Below are positions 48,809 through 58,409 of a DNA stretch of 64,000 nucleotides, piece after piece. The notes beneath the pieces were generated by a model that was not told where the DNA came from, searched no databases, and saw only the letters and a list, made by a program, of their open reading frames with translations. The number at the start of each line of letters is the position of its first letter. Within the stretch, counting starts at the first letter, position 1. Origin of the DNA: Planctomycetota bacterium (GTDB lineage Bacteria; Planctomycetota; Planctomycetia; Planctomycetales; Planctomycetaceae); contig JAFEBS010000048.1 in NCBI GenBank assembly GCA_018242525.1, positions 1 through 64,000 of the forward strand, in the 5' to 3' direction. A program made the translations under genes and the position numbers.

Positions 48809-49678
48809 TTACGATTGCACCGGTGGTCGCCGAATCACCCGGTGAAAATGCAACTCGACTTCACGTTCCAGAACCCGCCGGACACCTTCCACCAGGCAAC
48901 TTGGTTCGTGGTCCGATTCCCCCTGGCGTTTGATCTGTTCCAGCGGTGTTCCCGGAAAGACGGTAAACGTACTCTGGTGAATGATCTGGTTGCCGGCATC
49001 CAGGTCTGGAACGATGAAATGGACGGTGGCTCCATAAGTCAGCATGCGATGTTGATAGGCGTCCTCATAGGGACGAAAACCAGGGAATGGCGGCAGCAAC
49101 CCGTGATGCAGATTGATGATCCGACCTGCGAATCGCCAGCAGGTACTGGCTGGCAGAACCCGCATGTACCGCGCGAGCAGGATGTAATCGACTTTGTAAC
49201 GGTCGAAGATCTCGACCATCTGGTCATTGTCGGGCTCTCCCCTGGCATTCCCGATCTGGTGCCATTCGACGCCAAACTGTTCCGCCACGCCGCGGCACGA
49301 GTCGCGGTTTCCCAGCATCACGGCAGGCGTGGCCCGTAGTCGTTTGTCGCGAATCGCCCGCAGCACGGCCAAGGCCGGTTCCGGTCGAAACGTGGTGCAA
49401 ATCGCCAGTCGCGGTGGTTCTGACGATTCGTCGCGCGACCAGGTCCGGATCGACAGGTTCTTCACCAGGCCGATCTGTTCCATCTGGGCCCGCAGGTCGG
49501 CAATTGGCGACGCATCCGTCGGCCAGTCACAGCGCAGCAGCATGGCAAACAGTCGCTCGGAATCGTGGTCGTACATCTGAATTTCATAGATGTTCGCCCC
49601 GGCCCCCGTCACATGATGAACGATGGGATCGGCCAGTCCCCGATTATCGGGACCAACAGCGGTAATGACGACTTGCAT
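48809..49678 (-). CDS. purU: Formyltetrahydrofolate deformylase PurU
   Basis: 289 aa. N-terminal ACT domain (residues 1-80, VVITAVGPDNRGLADPIV) and a C-terminal formyltransferase-fold catalytic domain with the triad Asn189, His191 and Asp227 (INLHHGLLPPF, PDLDAGNQI). The first loop has HHG where many PurU have HHS. PurU hydrolyses 10-formyl-tetrahydrofolate to formate and tetrahydrofolate, balancing one-carbon pools. The next upstream gene on the strand encodes an MfnD-like ATP-grasp protein. Confidence 0.9.
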   Translation of the reverse strand: MQVVITAVGPDNRGLADPIVHHVTGAGANIYEIQMYDHDSERLFAMLLRCDWPTDASPIADLRAQMEQIGLVKNLSIRTWSRDESSEPPRLAICTTFRPEPALAVLRAIRDKRLRATPAVMLGNRDSCRGVAEQFGVEWHQIGNARGEPDNDQMVEIFDRYKVDYILLARYMRVLPASTCWRFAGRIINLHHGLLPPFPGFRPYEDAYQHRMLTYGATVHFIVPDLDAGNQIIHQSTFTVFPGTPLEQIKRQGESDHEPSCLVEGVRRVLEREVELHFHRVIRRPPVQS

Positions 49679-49781
49679 GGTGGGTCAGGCGTGCTCACAA
49701 AACGAAAGTTTCAACATCCGGCATCGCATGGGATCGGCGCAGTATAGACGGTGGAGCGCCCCGGGGTCACGTGGAACGGGA

Positions 49782-50846
49782 TCAGATTCGGAGATTGCCG
49801 TTTGCTTGAAAGTAAACCGACTTCGGCTTCCATCCCAGAACAGCCGATGGCGATCCGTTCGATTCCAGTCCACACCGCCACAGCATCTGCCTCGCCAGAT
49901 TGTCGAGGCACAATTCCCGGTATCCCACATACGACGTTGTCAGCCGCGGATTGATTTCCACAATCAACGGTACCAGTGATTCGCGGTGCGGAACAAGCAG
50001 ATCAATGCCAACATAACCATACAATCCCGGAACCGCTTTGCAGGCGGCCCGGACGAGCGTGTCAATCTTTGATCGAGCCTCACCGGAAATGTCAGCGGGA
50101 ATCTGCCCGCCCTGATACTCAAAACGGTCGCCAGACAGGTCCTGCTGGCCAACCGGCAGGATCTCAACCATTCCGTCGCCGTCGCACAGGCAGCCGACTG
50201 ACAATGCCTGACCATCCATCCAGGGTTGTACGATGGCCCGATCCATCGCGCCGGCCGCTGCAAACTCGGCCAATGCGCGGTCACACGCATGGCTGTCCCC
50301 GGCACGAATCCCGAACGTCAACCATGACCCGGCACCGTCGCGGGGCTTGATCACCCAGGCTCCCGAAGCCATTTCTGTTTGGGCTGTTCCCGCCAACAGC
50401 GGCCGAGTCGGAATCGTGGGAATGTCATGGGATGTCAAATGACCAGCCAGCAGCAACTTGTCTCCGCACAGTTCGATGGCTGAGGGCTGACAATTCAGTG
50501 ATCGTCCGCCCAGATCGAGGACCCGCCGCACGCGAGCAGCCAGCACTCCATCTGTCTCCGGCGCGATGACCAGAGTTGCATCCGCTGCGCGGACTCGCTG
50601 TTCGAATGCCATGGCCTCGGCGGCAGCATCGTCGATGGAATCGAACTCGATCGACTCCAGATTCCGCATCGGCACAGAATCCGCCAGACGCCGGTCCAGC
50701 GTTGTTGTGACGCTTTGCCCCGGCATTGCGGTCAGGTCGGCGGACACAGCCACCAGCATCGCTGTCCCTTCGCGTAACAGCGAATCGGGAAGTGGCGTAC
50801 CTGCCAGCGCACCGCTCGATACATACTCGGAAACAAAAATCCGCAC
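49782..50846 (-). CDS. ATP-grasp protein, MfnD-like (tyramine-glutamate ligase family)
   Basis: 354 aa. MRIFVSEYVSSGAL and LLREGTAMLVAVSADL fit the N-terminus of MfnD-type ATP-grasp ligases; APETDGVLAARVRRVLDL, CGDKLLLAGHL, VIKPRDGAGSWLT (phosphate-binding loop) and LIVEINPRLTTSYVG (metal-binding Glu/Asn) mark an ATP-grasp fold. MfnD makes gamma-glutamyltyramine for methanofuran; homologues occur with the tetrahydromethanopterin C1 genes of methylotrophs and planctomycetes. It may act in methanofuran/H4MPT-type cofactor synthesis. The assignment is by motif recall, not a search; other ATP-grasp ligases remain possible. Confidence 0.72.
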   Translation of the reverse strand: MRIFVSEYVSSGALAGTPLPDSLLREGTAMLVAVSADLTAMPGQSVTTTLDRRLADSVPMRNLESIEFDSIDDAAAEAMAFEQRVRAADATLVIAPETDGVLAARVRRVLDLGGRSLNCQPSAIELCGDKLLLAGHLTSHDIPTIPTRPLLAGTAQTEMASGAWVIKPRDGAGSWLTFGIRAGDSHACDRALAEFAAAGAMDRAIVQPWMDGQALSVGCLCDGDGMVEILPVGQQDLSGDRFEYQGGQIPADISGEARSKIDTLVRAACKAVPGLYGYVGIDLLVPHRESLVPLIVEINPRLTTSYVGYRELCLDNLARQMLWRCGLESNGSPSAVLGWKPKSVYFQANGNLRI

Positions 50847-50960
50847 CGGTGACTCTTCAAGAAGCTCCGCAGGACGTCCAGGACAGTGACACTATCCCAC
50901 CTCTCCCCGGTCAATTCCACCCAGACGGCGAGGACGTGTCTGCCTTTGGACTTGAGAGAT

Positions 50961-51338
50961 TCAGGCGGAGGCTGATGCAGACGGATCCGTGGCCATCGAC
51001 TTCAACTGGCTCAACTGGCGCGGGGACAGGTCGGTGAGCGATTCACAGCCTACGGTGAATTGGCCATTTGTCTGCGGCTCGGACCAGATCACCTGCACAG
51101 TCACGTTGCACAAGACCCGGGAATTTCGACGGGCTTCCACCAGTAGCTTTTCGCCGATGGTGATGTCCTGGGAAACGGTCAGACGCACCCCCGACGAGGA
51201 GGCATCCAGCAGACTCCCCTGCACGATTCGCAACGGTGTTGCCGCACTCAGCAGACGGATCTGGCAATCGACCGTCGATCGTTGAGATTGGCGACGATCA
51301 GAAACTCGACGATCATCAGTGTGGCGACGTTCGGCCAT
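50961..51338 (-). CDS. PilZ-domain protein, c-di-GMP binding candidate
   Basis: 125 aa. The N-terminal stretch has RRQSQR (15-20), the RxxxR half of a PilZ motif, and DASSSG (45-50) supplies the D/NxSxxG half; beta-barrel residues follow (VRLTVSQDITIGEKLLVEAR). Single PilZ domain with no output module. Both halves being intact suggests binding of c-di-GMP such as that produced by the cyclase at 16426-17292. Partner unknown. Confidence 0.8.
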   Translation of the reverse strand: MAERRHTDDRRVSDRRQSQRSTVDCQIRLLSAATPLRIVQGSLLDASSSGVRLTVSQDITIGEKLLVEARRNSRVLCNVTVQVIWSEPQTNGQFTVGCESLTDLSPRQLSQLKSMATDPSASASA

Positions 51339-51641
51339 GTCAAATCTGTCCTTGGAATCGATCCACGCAGGGCAACGCGTTCTTCTGCCAGAGAATACTT
51401 AGGTCGAGAATCCGTCGCGGTCAAATCGTTTCCCGGAAACAACGTCGTAATTGCCACAATCCGCACCGGAAGAATAACGTCGTCCGCGAATCCGTCTTGA
51501 GTTGCCAACTGCTTTGGCGAGTGAATTCAGCAACAGCCCTGGCTCATCAAGCGGACGTTCGATTGACCAGCACGCGGGAAACTCGGATAAACGACAGTGT
51601 CTGACAGAGGCGAATTGAACACTTGGCGAGATCGTTCCCGA
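51339..51641. other. 303-base divergent intergenic region
   Basis: Between the leftward PilZ gene and the rightward dehydratase gene. It should hold promoters for both. No gene, long repeat or clear hairpin was found. Confidence 0.45.
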
Positions 51642-52820
51642 ATGAAAATCACAGCCGTCGAAACGCTGGTCTGCCATGCCCGGATGCGCAACTGGATCTT
51701 TATCAAGGTGGTCACCGATCAACCCGGCCTGTATGGCTGGGGCGAAGCGACCCTGGAATGGCACACACGGGCCGTGGTCGGAGCGGTGCAGGATCTGTCG
51801 GAATTGATCGTCGGTGAGGACCCGCGGCGGATTGAGCACTTGTGGCAGATGATGTTCCGCCAGCATTTCTGGCACGGCAACGGCATCGTTCGGGCCACAG
51901 CCATCAGCGGGATTGACCTGGCGCTGTGGGACATCGCCGGCAAGATGGCCAACATGCCCTGTTGCCAGTTGTGGGGGGGACGCGTTCGCGACTGGATCCG
52001 GACCTACAGCCACCTGGGTGGCGGCAAGATGGAAGATTTCTACGAAACGTCTGTGGACGACGCCCGCCAGTTTGGCGACCTGGCTCGCCAGGCGGTCGAA
52101 AGCGGATTTACCGCGTTCAAGGCGATGGCAGTTCCGCCGACAATGCCGCTGGAAGGTCTGCGGCCGATCCGTCTGGCCGAAGCCGCCGTCGCGGCGATGC
52201 GCGACGCTGTTGGAGACGAGATCGACATCATGGTTGATTGTCACGCCCGTCCGTCGCCCGCGATGGGAATGAAGTTCGGACAGGCGCTCGATCAATTCGG
52301 GTTGTACTTCTTCGAGGAACCCTGCTGGCCGGAAAACATCGCCGGGTTGGCGGCCATCAACGCAGCGATCACGACACCCGTCGCCACCGGGGAACGGATC
52401 ACAGACCTCGCCACATTCCGCGACCTGTTCCACCAGCGAGGTTGCGAAGTCTGTCAATTGGACATCACGCACTGTGGAGGTCTGACAGCCGCACGCCGGG
52501 TGGCGGCATTGGCAGAGGCGTACCGGATCTCACTGGCGCCACATAACCCGCAGGGGCCAGTCAGTACCGCGGCATCCCTGGAATTCGGCTTTTCGCAGCC
52601 CAGTTACATCATCTGCGAAACGGTTCACAACGACGTCCCCTGGCGCGCCGATGTGGTCAGCGAAGGATTCGTGGTCGAACCGAAAGGCCGGATCGTCAAA
52701 CCGAATGCCCGCCCCGGACTGGGAATCGAGATCAACGAAGCGGAAGTCAAGAAGCATCCGTTCCAGCAGGAACTTCTGCAGCGGGTGTTTTATCCGGATG
52801 GCAGTGTTGGCGATTGGTGA
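51642..52820 (+). CDS. dgoD: Enolase-superfamily dehydratase (galactonate dehydratase-like)
   Basis: 392 aa from the ATG at 51642; a longer frame from 51597 has no homology at its start. Mandelate racemase/muconate-lactonising fold: Asp199 and His201 (MVDCHAR), Glu225 (FFEEPCWPE), Glu251 (ATGERI) as metal ligands and acid/base residues, His301 (APHNPQGPVSTAA) as the general acid. The pattern is that of D-galactonate dehydratase, which removes water from sugar acids to form 2-keto-3-deoxy-galactonate. Substrate could be another aldonate. Stand-alone gene. Confidence 0.85.
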   Translation: MKITAVETLVCHARMRNWIFIKVVTDQPGLYGWGEATLEWHTRAVVGAVQDLSELIVGEDPRRIEHLWQMMFRQHFWHGNGIVRATAISGIDLALWDIAGKMANMPCCQLWGGRVRDWIRTYSHLGGGKMEDFYETSVDDARQFGDLARQAVESGFTAFKAMAVPPTMPLEGLRPIRLAEAAVAAMRDAVGDEIDIMVDCHARPSPAMGMKFGQALDQFGLYFFEEPCWPENIAGLAAINAAITTPVATGERITDLATFRDLFHQRGCEVCQLDITHCGGLTAARRVAALAEAYRISLAPHNPQGPVSTAASLEFGFSQPSYIICETVHNDVPWRADVVSEGFVVEPKGRIVKPNARPGLGIEINEAEVKKHPFQQELLQRVFYPDGSVGDW

Positions 52821-53056
52821 CGGGTTGAACTCAGGTAGACGCGATGGGCTCAACAGAACTGCAATCCCGGTTTGCCCAGTCTGACTTTAGACGACCGTTA
52901 ACTCGGCACCGCGGCCCGTTTTGAGTCGGAATAGTGTTGACGAGTCGAATGGGACACTATGGAACGAGCCCTGGACAGCAGCAGTTGCCAGGTTGATTGA
53001 GTTGCCGGTCAGTGTCAGCAAATGGGTCGACGTGACGCGCCTGGTGACCAGCGGGT

Positions 53057-54547
53057 ATGATAATCCCCCTGCCCAAGTCCCTCAAAAACGTGCCTGCCGG
53101 ACCCGATGCCATGTTTTCTCCAATGAATTCCCGGGAACCTGTTCCACCCGTCATTTCCCGGCGCGACCTTTTGAATCGCTGCGGGATGGGGTTCGGCATG
53201 GTTGGACTGGCGGGGTTGCTGGCCGATGATGGTGCACTGCTGGCTCAGGATGCGGGTTCAGGAGCCGATCCGCTCGCTCCCAAGCGACCTCATTTTTCCG
53301 GGCGGGCCAAGCATGTCGTCCACCTGTTCATGAACGGGGGGCCATCTCAGGTCGACACGTTTGATCCAAAGCCGTTGCTCGACCAATACCATGGCAAGCC
53401 GCTGCCGACTTCGAATTTGCGAACCGAACGCAAGACCGGTGCCGCGATGCGATCTCCGTTCAAGTTCGAGAAGCGGGGGCAATGCGGGATTGAGGTCAGT
53501 GAGCTGTTTACCAAGACGGCCGCTCATATCGATGACATGGCTGTCATCCGGTCGATGCATGCCGAAGTTCCCAATCACGAACCGTCGCTGATGCTGATGA
53601 ACTGCGGCGATGGCCGACTGCCGCGTCCCAGCATGGGAGCGTGGGTGACGTATGGGCTGGGAACTGAGAATCGCAATCTGCCCGGGTTCGTCGTGATGTG
53701 TCCCGGCGGATATCCGATCGTCGCGACTCAAAACTGGCGGTCGTCATTCCTTCCGGGGGCCTGCCAGGGAACCTACCTCGACACGAACCAGACTGAAGTC
53801 GACAAACTGATCGCGAACATTCGCAACACGCGACTGACCTTGAGCGAGCAGCGACGCCAACTCGATCTGGTCAAGAAACTGAACGAAATGCATGCGCAGG
53901 AACGGCAGCAGGCTCCGTTGCTGGAAGCCCGCATTCAGTCGTTCGAACTGGCCTATCGCATGCAGAGCGAAGCGGCCGAAGCGTTTGATTTGAATCGCGA
54001 ACCCCAACACGTTCGCGAACTGTACGGCAATGGCATTCACGGTCGACAACTGCTGACGACTCGCCGGTTGATCGAACGCGGAGTTCGTTTCATCCAGCTT
54101 TGGAGCGGAGCCGGTCAGCCTTGGGACAACCACGATGGATTGCAGGCCCAGCATCAGAAACTGGCGGCGGACTGGGATGGCCCGATTGCCGCCTTCATGA
54201 CCGACCTGAAACAACGGGGCCTGTTTGACGAAACCCTGATCCTGTGGGGAGGCGAATTCGGTCGAACCCCGGTCGCCGAATTGCCCGGCTTGAGTGGTCG
54301 TGATCACAACCACTATGGGTTTTCCTGCTGGCTGGCCGGTGGAGGCGTTAAGGGGGGCATTGTTTACGGAGCCACAGACGACTTCGGTTTCCAGGCCATC
54401 GAAAGCCCGGTTCATGTCCACGACCTGCACGCGACCATGCTGCATCTGCTCGGCTTTGACCACGAGCGCCTGACCTATCGCTACGCCGGCCGGGACTTCC
54501 GACTGACCGACGTGGCGGGACACGTGGTCCGCGAATTGATTGCCTGA
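53057..54547 (+). CDS. DUF1501 secreted protein, Tat signal
   Basis: 496 aa. The twin-arginine signal lies about 30 residues in (ISRRDLLNRCGMGFGMVGLA), so the true start may be Met at 53111 or 53123. The body matches the DUF1501 family: HVVHLFMNGGPSQVDTFDPK, PFKFEKRGQCGIEVSELF, WGGEFGRTP and GRDHNHYGFSCWLAGGG, resembling the alkaline phosphatase/sulfatase superfamily. Abundant in planctomycetes, usually paired with a DUF1549/DUF1553 cytochrome partner, which is absent here. Confidence 0.88.
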   Translation: MIIPLPKSLKNVPAGPDAMFSPMNSREPVPPVISRRDLLNRCGMGFGMVGLAGLLADDGALLAQDAGSGADPLAPKRPHFSGRAKHVVHLFMNGGPSQVDTFDPKPLLDQYHGKPLPTSNLRTERKTGAAMRSPFKFEKRGQCGIEVSELFTKTAAHIDDMAVIRSMHAEVPNHEPSLMLMNCGDGRLPRPSMGAWVTYGLGTENRNLPGFVVMCPGGYPIVATQNWRSSFLPGACQGTYLDTNQTEVDKLIANIRNTRLTLSEQRRQLDLVKKLNEMHAQERQQAPLLEARIQSFELAYRMQSEAAEAFDLNREPQHVRELYGNGIHGRQLLTTRRLIERGVRFIQLWSGAGQPWDNHDGLQAQHQKLAADWDGPIAAFMTDLKQRGLFDETLILWGGEFGRTPVAELPGLSGRDHNHYGFSCWLAGGGVKGGIVYGATDDFGFQAIESPVHVHDLHATMLHLLGFDHERLTYRYAGRDFRLTDVAGHVVRELIA

Positions 54548-54641
54548 CGGCGATCTACTGGTTTCGCCGTTGACAGACTACGGTAGAACCAGTACACATC
54601 CCGTCGGCACAGTCGATTTACGATGACACGGAAGGCAGAAC

Positions 54642-55025
54642 ATGGCACGACCGCCGCAACCCCATCCAACTCCCGCCGAGTTGGAAGTTCTGCGAATTCT
54701 GTGGGAACGGGGGCCCAGCACGGTCCGGGAAGTTCTGGAACTGCTCCCCAAAGAGCGGGCGTATACATCCGTCATGAGTCTGCTGAATGTGATGGTTGAC
54801 AAGAAGCTGGTCACCCGTAAAGCCGAAGGGCGGGCCTTTCGATATACGGCACACTCGCAACCGAATCAGACCGAAGGGAAGATCCTGGGAACAATCCTGG
54901 ATCGTGTCTTCGATGGTTCCGCGAGTGCGCTGGTCTCCCGGTTGCTGGAGCAGTCCCGACCGACCTCCGAGGAACTGGAGCAAATTCGCCAGTTGATCGA
55001 GCAATACAAGCAGCAAAACGACTGA
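54642..55025 (+). CDS. BlaI/MecI/CopY-family repressor
   Basis: 127 aa. Winged helix-turn-helix at about residues 5-70 (PTPAELEVLRILWERGPSTV, VLELLPKERAYTSVMSLLNV), C-terminal helical dimerisation part. BlaI-type repressors bind palindromic operators and are cleaved when a membrane-bound M56 metallopeptidase partner senses a signal. Exactly such an M56 gene follows 42 bases downstream. Confidence 0.92.
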   Translation: MARPPQPHPTPAELEVLRILWERGPSTVREVLELLPKERAYTSVMSLLNVMVDKKLVTRKAEGRAFRYTAHSQPNQTEGKILGTILDRVFDGSASALVSRLLEQSRPTSEELEQIRQLIEQYKQQND

Positions 55026-55067
55026 AACACGGTTAACACCGTCACCGCATTTTCCGGGAAGGATCCC

Positions 55068-57476
55068 ATGAATGCTTTGCTCGCGATGACCAGCCTACCG
55101 TCGATTGTCGAAGGTCTCGCCTGGACGCTGATTCATTTCCTCTGGCAGGGACTGTTGATAGCAGTCACGCTGGCCGCAACGGTCCGTCTCGGTCGGGTGC
55201 GCGGTTCCGCCTTGCGCTATTCGCTGAGCCTGCTGGCATTGGCGGCAATGTGCATGGCACCGGTGATCACGTTGTCGGTTGCGTCAATGTGCAGGACAAG
55301 TCTGATACGCGTGAGTGAACCCTCCCTGAACCTGCCAATTGCGGTCGACGTCGGGATGCTGGTCGCGGAGCTCAATCAGGTTCCACAGGTCGCACCAATC
55401 GATTCGGTACAGAATGTCCCCGATTTAAAACTGGATTTCTGGACGAAGGCCCAATGCTGGATTGTCGTCGGGTGGGTGACCGGCGTTGCACTACTGAGTC
55501 TTCGGTTGTTGCTGGGTTGGATGGGTGTGATCCGTATGCGACGCGATGCAGTCGCCGCTCCTGACTGGCTCGTCGGCCGCATGAACCGAATGTCACACAC
55601 GTTAAAGATGGCAGCACCATTGTTGCGGGTCAGCGTGCATGTCACGGAAGCAATGGCAATCGGGTTCCTGAAACCGATGATCCTGTTCCCGGCCGCCTGG
55701 TTGACCGAACTGCCTCCGGACATTCTGGAGTCGGTCATCGCCCACGAACTCGCCCACATCCGTCGACACGATTTGTGGGTCAATCTGGCTCAGCGGTTAC
55801 TGGAGACCGCTTTGTTTTATCACCCCGCCGTCTGGTGGTTGTCACATCGGCTTCGGATGGAGCGCGAGTTGTGCTGCGATGAGATGGCGGTCGACGTGAC
55901 ACAGAATCCGCTACGCTATGCCGAGACGCTGGAAGCCATCGGCCGACTCTCCCTCACGACTGACAAGTCACTGCTGACGGTCTCTCTGACAGGTTCTTCC
56001 GACATGCTGCTCAACCGTGTCCGCAACATTCTGCGTTCACGCGAGCGATCAACGTGTGGCTGGTGTGCCGGCGTGATCCCGCTTTCCGTGGCCTGCCTGA
56101 TCTCGTGGTCCACCATGGCTGCGTCGAGCGTCTCCGGACAATCCACAGATCAATCGCCCGCCGAGCCGGCAGCACCAATCGCAACCGCCGAGGCAATTCC
56201 GCCGGTCGTTCCTGCCGCATCGGAACGAAATAAGGATCTTCCGGAATGGTGGGGGGATTTGGCGGACGAACCTGTGATACCAGCGTTGCGTCCCACCAAG
56301 GAGCCGTATCGAGATCCCTGGGAGAACTGGCAGGATGACACGGAAGAGTTTGAAGCCCAGGTGGCCGCGACAGTCAACGGCACACCCGTTCTCGTCGGAG
56401 AAGTACTCGCTCGATATAGCGGCTACCTGACCAGACTTCGTCAAAACAGAACAACGATTACGACGAGAACGCTTGCGCAAGGTTCGACACCTCCCGTGTG
56501 GATCGCTTCCGCAAGAACGCCTGCCGATTATGAACGGACTCGGCGCGAGCTCGTCAAGCGGGACCTGCCGACACTGATCCAGCGGCGAGTGCTGGTTGAG
56601 CGATTGAAGTCGAAAGTCAGTGCGAAACAACAGCACGAAATGCACGAGGAATTTGAAAAATCCTTCGAGAACGAGACTAAAAAGCTGTTGCGTGAAACGA
56701 ACACATCGACGGTCGAGGAATTGGAAGTCGCCTTGCGAGAACGTGGTACGACGCTTCAAAAGATCAAGGCGGCGTATGTCGACGAGAGAATGTCGACGAT
56801 ATACATCCAGCTTTTCCTGACGCAGGTGAAAGTCGACGACGCCGAAATCCTTGCCTACTACAATTCCCATCAGGCGGAGTATGCAGTTCCTGCCACAATC
56901 ACCTGGCAAGAGATTGAAGTCTCTTACGGAACGAGTCGTCCGAAGGTCACCAGCAACTTTGCGACACCGGCAAATCGCCTGGAGACTCAACCCGTTGGTG
57001 TGGCGCCGATAGTCATACCACTGACCGATCCGGCCGCCAGCATATTGAATTCGAAGGGAGAGAAATCTCCGCCGCCAACGTCTCGGGAAGACGCGCGTCT
57101 TAGAATCGCTGCGGCAGTGCGGGAATTACAGACGGGTGCCGGATTTGATTCCATCGTCGAGAAGTATTCGGAAGGAGCCACGGCCCGGACCGGTGGGCGC
57201 TGGCCCGACATGGATGTCCGCAGTCTGGTCGATTCCACGCTGGCACGTACCCTGAACGAACTACCACTTGACGAAGTGAGCCCGATCCTTGAAGGGAAAT
57301 CCAGCTTTCTGATTGTCCGGGTTCTTTCCCGCCAGCCTGCCCGAACGATTGCCTACGCGGACGCTCAGCAGCAAATCCTTGGCAAGTTGAGCGTCGAGAA
57401 ACAACGAACGCAAACGGAACTGCTGTTCAAATCAGCCTGCGCCGAGGCGGTCATCGAATCAAGATTCCAGCCGTGA
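55068..57476 (+). CDS. BlaR1-like M56 peptidase fused to a SurA/parvulin-like domain
   Basis: 802 aa. N-terminal half: several membrane helices (WTLIHFLWQGLLIAVTLAA, IVVGWVTGVALLSLRLLLG) and the M56 zinc motif HELAH (226-230) in IAHELAHIRRHDLWVN, followed by a third Glu in the ERELCCDEMA region; a further membrane segment is near 350-365. The C-terminal half (about 420-800) begins AATVNGTPVLVGEVLARY, a SurA N-terminal-like start, and ends with a parvulin-like PpiC pattern (FDSIVEKYSEG, PLDEVSPILEGKSSFLIVRV). It probably signals to the upstream BlaI-like repressor. The second half may sense or handle unfolded envelope proteins; that is inference. Confidence 0.85.
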   Translation: MNALLAMTSLPSIVEGLAWTLIHFLWQGLLIAVTLAATVRLGRVRGSALRYSLSLLALAAMCMAPVITLSVASMCRTSLIRVSEPSLNLPIAVDVGMLVAELNQVPQVAPIDSVQNVPDLKLDFWTKAQCWIVVGWVTGVALLSLRLLLGWMGVIRMRRDAVAAPDWLVGRMNRMSHTLKMAAPLLRVSVHVTEAMAIGFLKPMILFPAAWLTELPPDILESVIAHELAHIRRHDLWVNLAQRLLETALFYHPAVWWLSHRLRMERELCCDEMAVDVTQNPLRYAETLEAIGRLSLTTDKSLLTVSLTGSSDMLLNRVRNILRSRERSTCGWCAGVIPLSVACLISWSTMAASSVSGQSTDQSPAEPAAPIATAEAIPPVVPAASERNKDLPEWWGDLADEPVIPALRPTKEPYRDPWENWQDDTEEFEAQVAATVNGTPVLVGEVLARYSGYLTRLRQNRTTITTRTLAQGSTPPVWIASARTPADYERTRRELVKRDLPTLIQRRVLVERLKSKVSAKQQHEMHEEFEKSFENETKKLLRETNTSTVEELEVALRERGTTLQKIKAAYVDERMSTIYIQLFLTQVKVDDAEILAYYNSHQAEYAVPATITWQEIEVSYGTSRPKVTSNFATPANRLETQPVGVAPIVIPLTDPAASILNSKGEKSPPPTSREDARLRIAAAVRELQTGAGFDSIVEKYSEGATARTGGRWPDMDVRSLVDSTLARTLNELPLDEVSPILEGKSSFLIVRVLSRQPARTIAYADAQQQILGKLSVEKQRTQTELLFKSACAEAVIESRFQP

Positions 57477-57529
57477 TGGCTCTGCGTGATGGGACAACTT
57501 CGCCGAGCTGAACGGAAAGCCGTTTCACG

Positions 57530-58348
57530 TCACGACAACTCGAGGAAAGCTTTTTCTGATTTACCGACAGGCGAAATCGCATCCAGGATTGTTTGCTGGC
57601 TGCCCAGTTTCGGCAACACGGCCGCGATTCCCAAGTCCTGCAATTCTTTCGATGCCGCCGGATCGGGAAGGTTCATCAATCCGACAATTCGGTCGGCAGG
57701 ATGTCGCCGCTTGAGGTTTACGACGGTGATTCGGCGCGACTCTTCCCAAGGATCCAGATCCACTACGTGGATCAGTGATCGTTCGTCCAGTCTGCTTTCA
57801 TCGAGAGGCGCGATGCGATGGCCGACGCTTTCGAGAAGCTCGCACAGGTAACGCCGGTATTCGGGATCGGGAGAATCGACAGCCACATCCACGGGCGCAC
57901 CGGGGACGAGTGCCGGGTGATCGACTCCGTACGTCTCTTCGCGGGAACCCGACATGGGCATGACACGTACGGACTGCCCATTAAGCAACTGCCATTCGGT
58001 CAGTAATCGCGACATTGCCGACCGCAGCGGAACGCGAACTGCCAGCGGCCACAGTTGGCGTGTTCGACCGTCGCTTTCGCACCAGGATCCGTAGCAGACG
58101 ACGCAACGGGCCAGCGGGGCCAGGCGATTCAGTTGGTCAATCTGCTCCGCGGAATGTTCGTCCGGCCAACTCTGTATGACCACGATCAGATCGGGAATCC
58201 ACGTTGCCCCGTGCAGTGCGTCCAAGGCAAGTTGCAACTCGGCGAATCGACGAACATCCGCAGGTTGCAGAACCCGCGGCAGAAATTTCGCCAACGGTTT
58301 CGCTTCCGCTCGATCCAGGTGTCCGACGATCAGTAGCTGTAGAGGCAT
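57530..58348 (-). CDS. Receiver-like (two REC-type halves) protein, unknown
   Basis: 272 aa. N-terminal half begins PLQLLIVGHLDRAEAKPLAK and has strands PDLIVVIQ; C-terminal half repeats the pattern: VDVAVDSPDPEYRRYLCELL, IHVVDLDPWE (candidate phospho-Asp), IVGLMNL and AAVLPKLG (conserved Lys position). Both look like degenerate response-regulator receivers without an output domain. Located 61 bases after the AddB-like gene on the same strand, so probably co-transcribed. Function unknown. Confidence 0.65.
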   Translation of the reverse strand: MPLQLLIVGHLDRAEAKPLAKFLPRVLQPADVRRFAELQLALDALHGATWIPDLIVVIQSWPDEHSAEQIDQLNRLAPLARCVVCYGSWCESDGRTRQLWPLAVRVPLRSAMSRLLTEWQLLNGQSVRVMPMSGSREETYGVDHPALVPGAPVDVAVDSPDPEYRRYLCELLESVGHRIAPLDESRLDERSLIHVVDLDPWEESRRITVVNLKRRHPADRIVGLMNLPDPAASKELQDLGIAAVLPKLGSQQTILDAISPVGKSEKAFLELS

Positions 58349-58409
58349 GAATTCGATGGCTCGTCAGTTTCCAGTTCAATACGGCACGATGGCAACGGAG
58401 TCGTCATCC

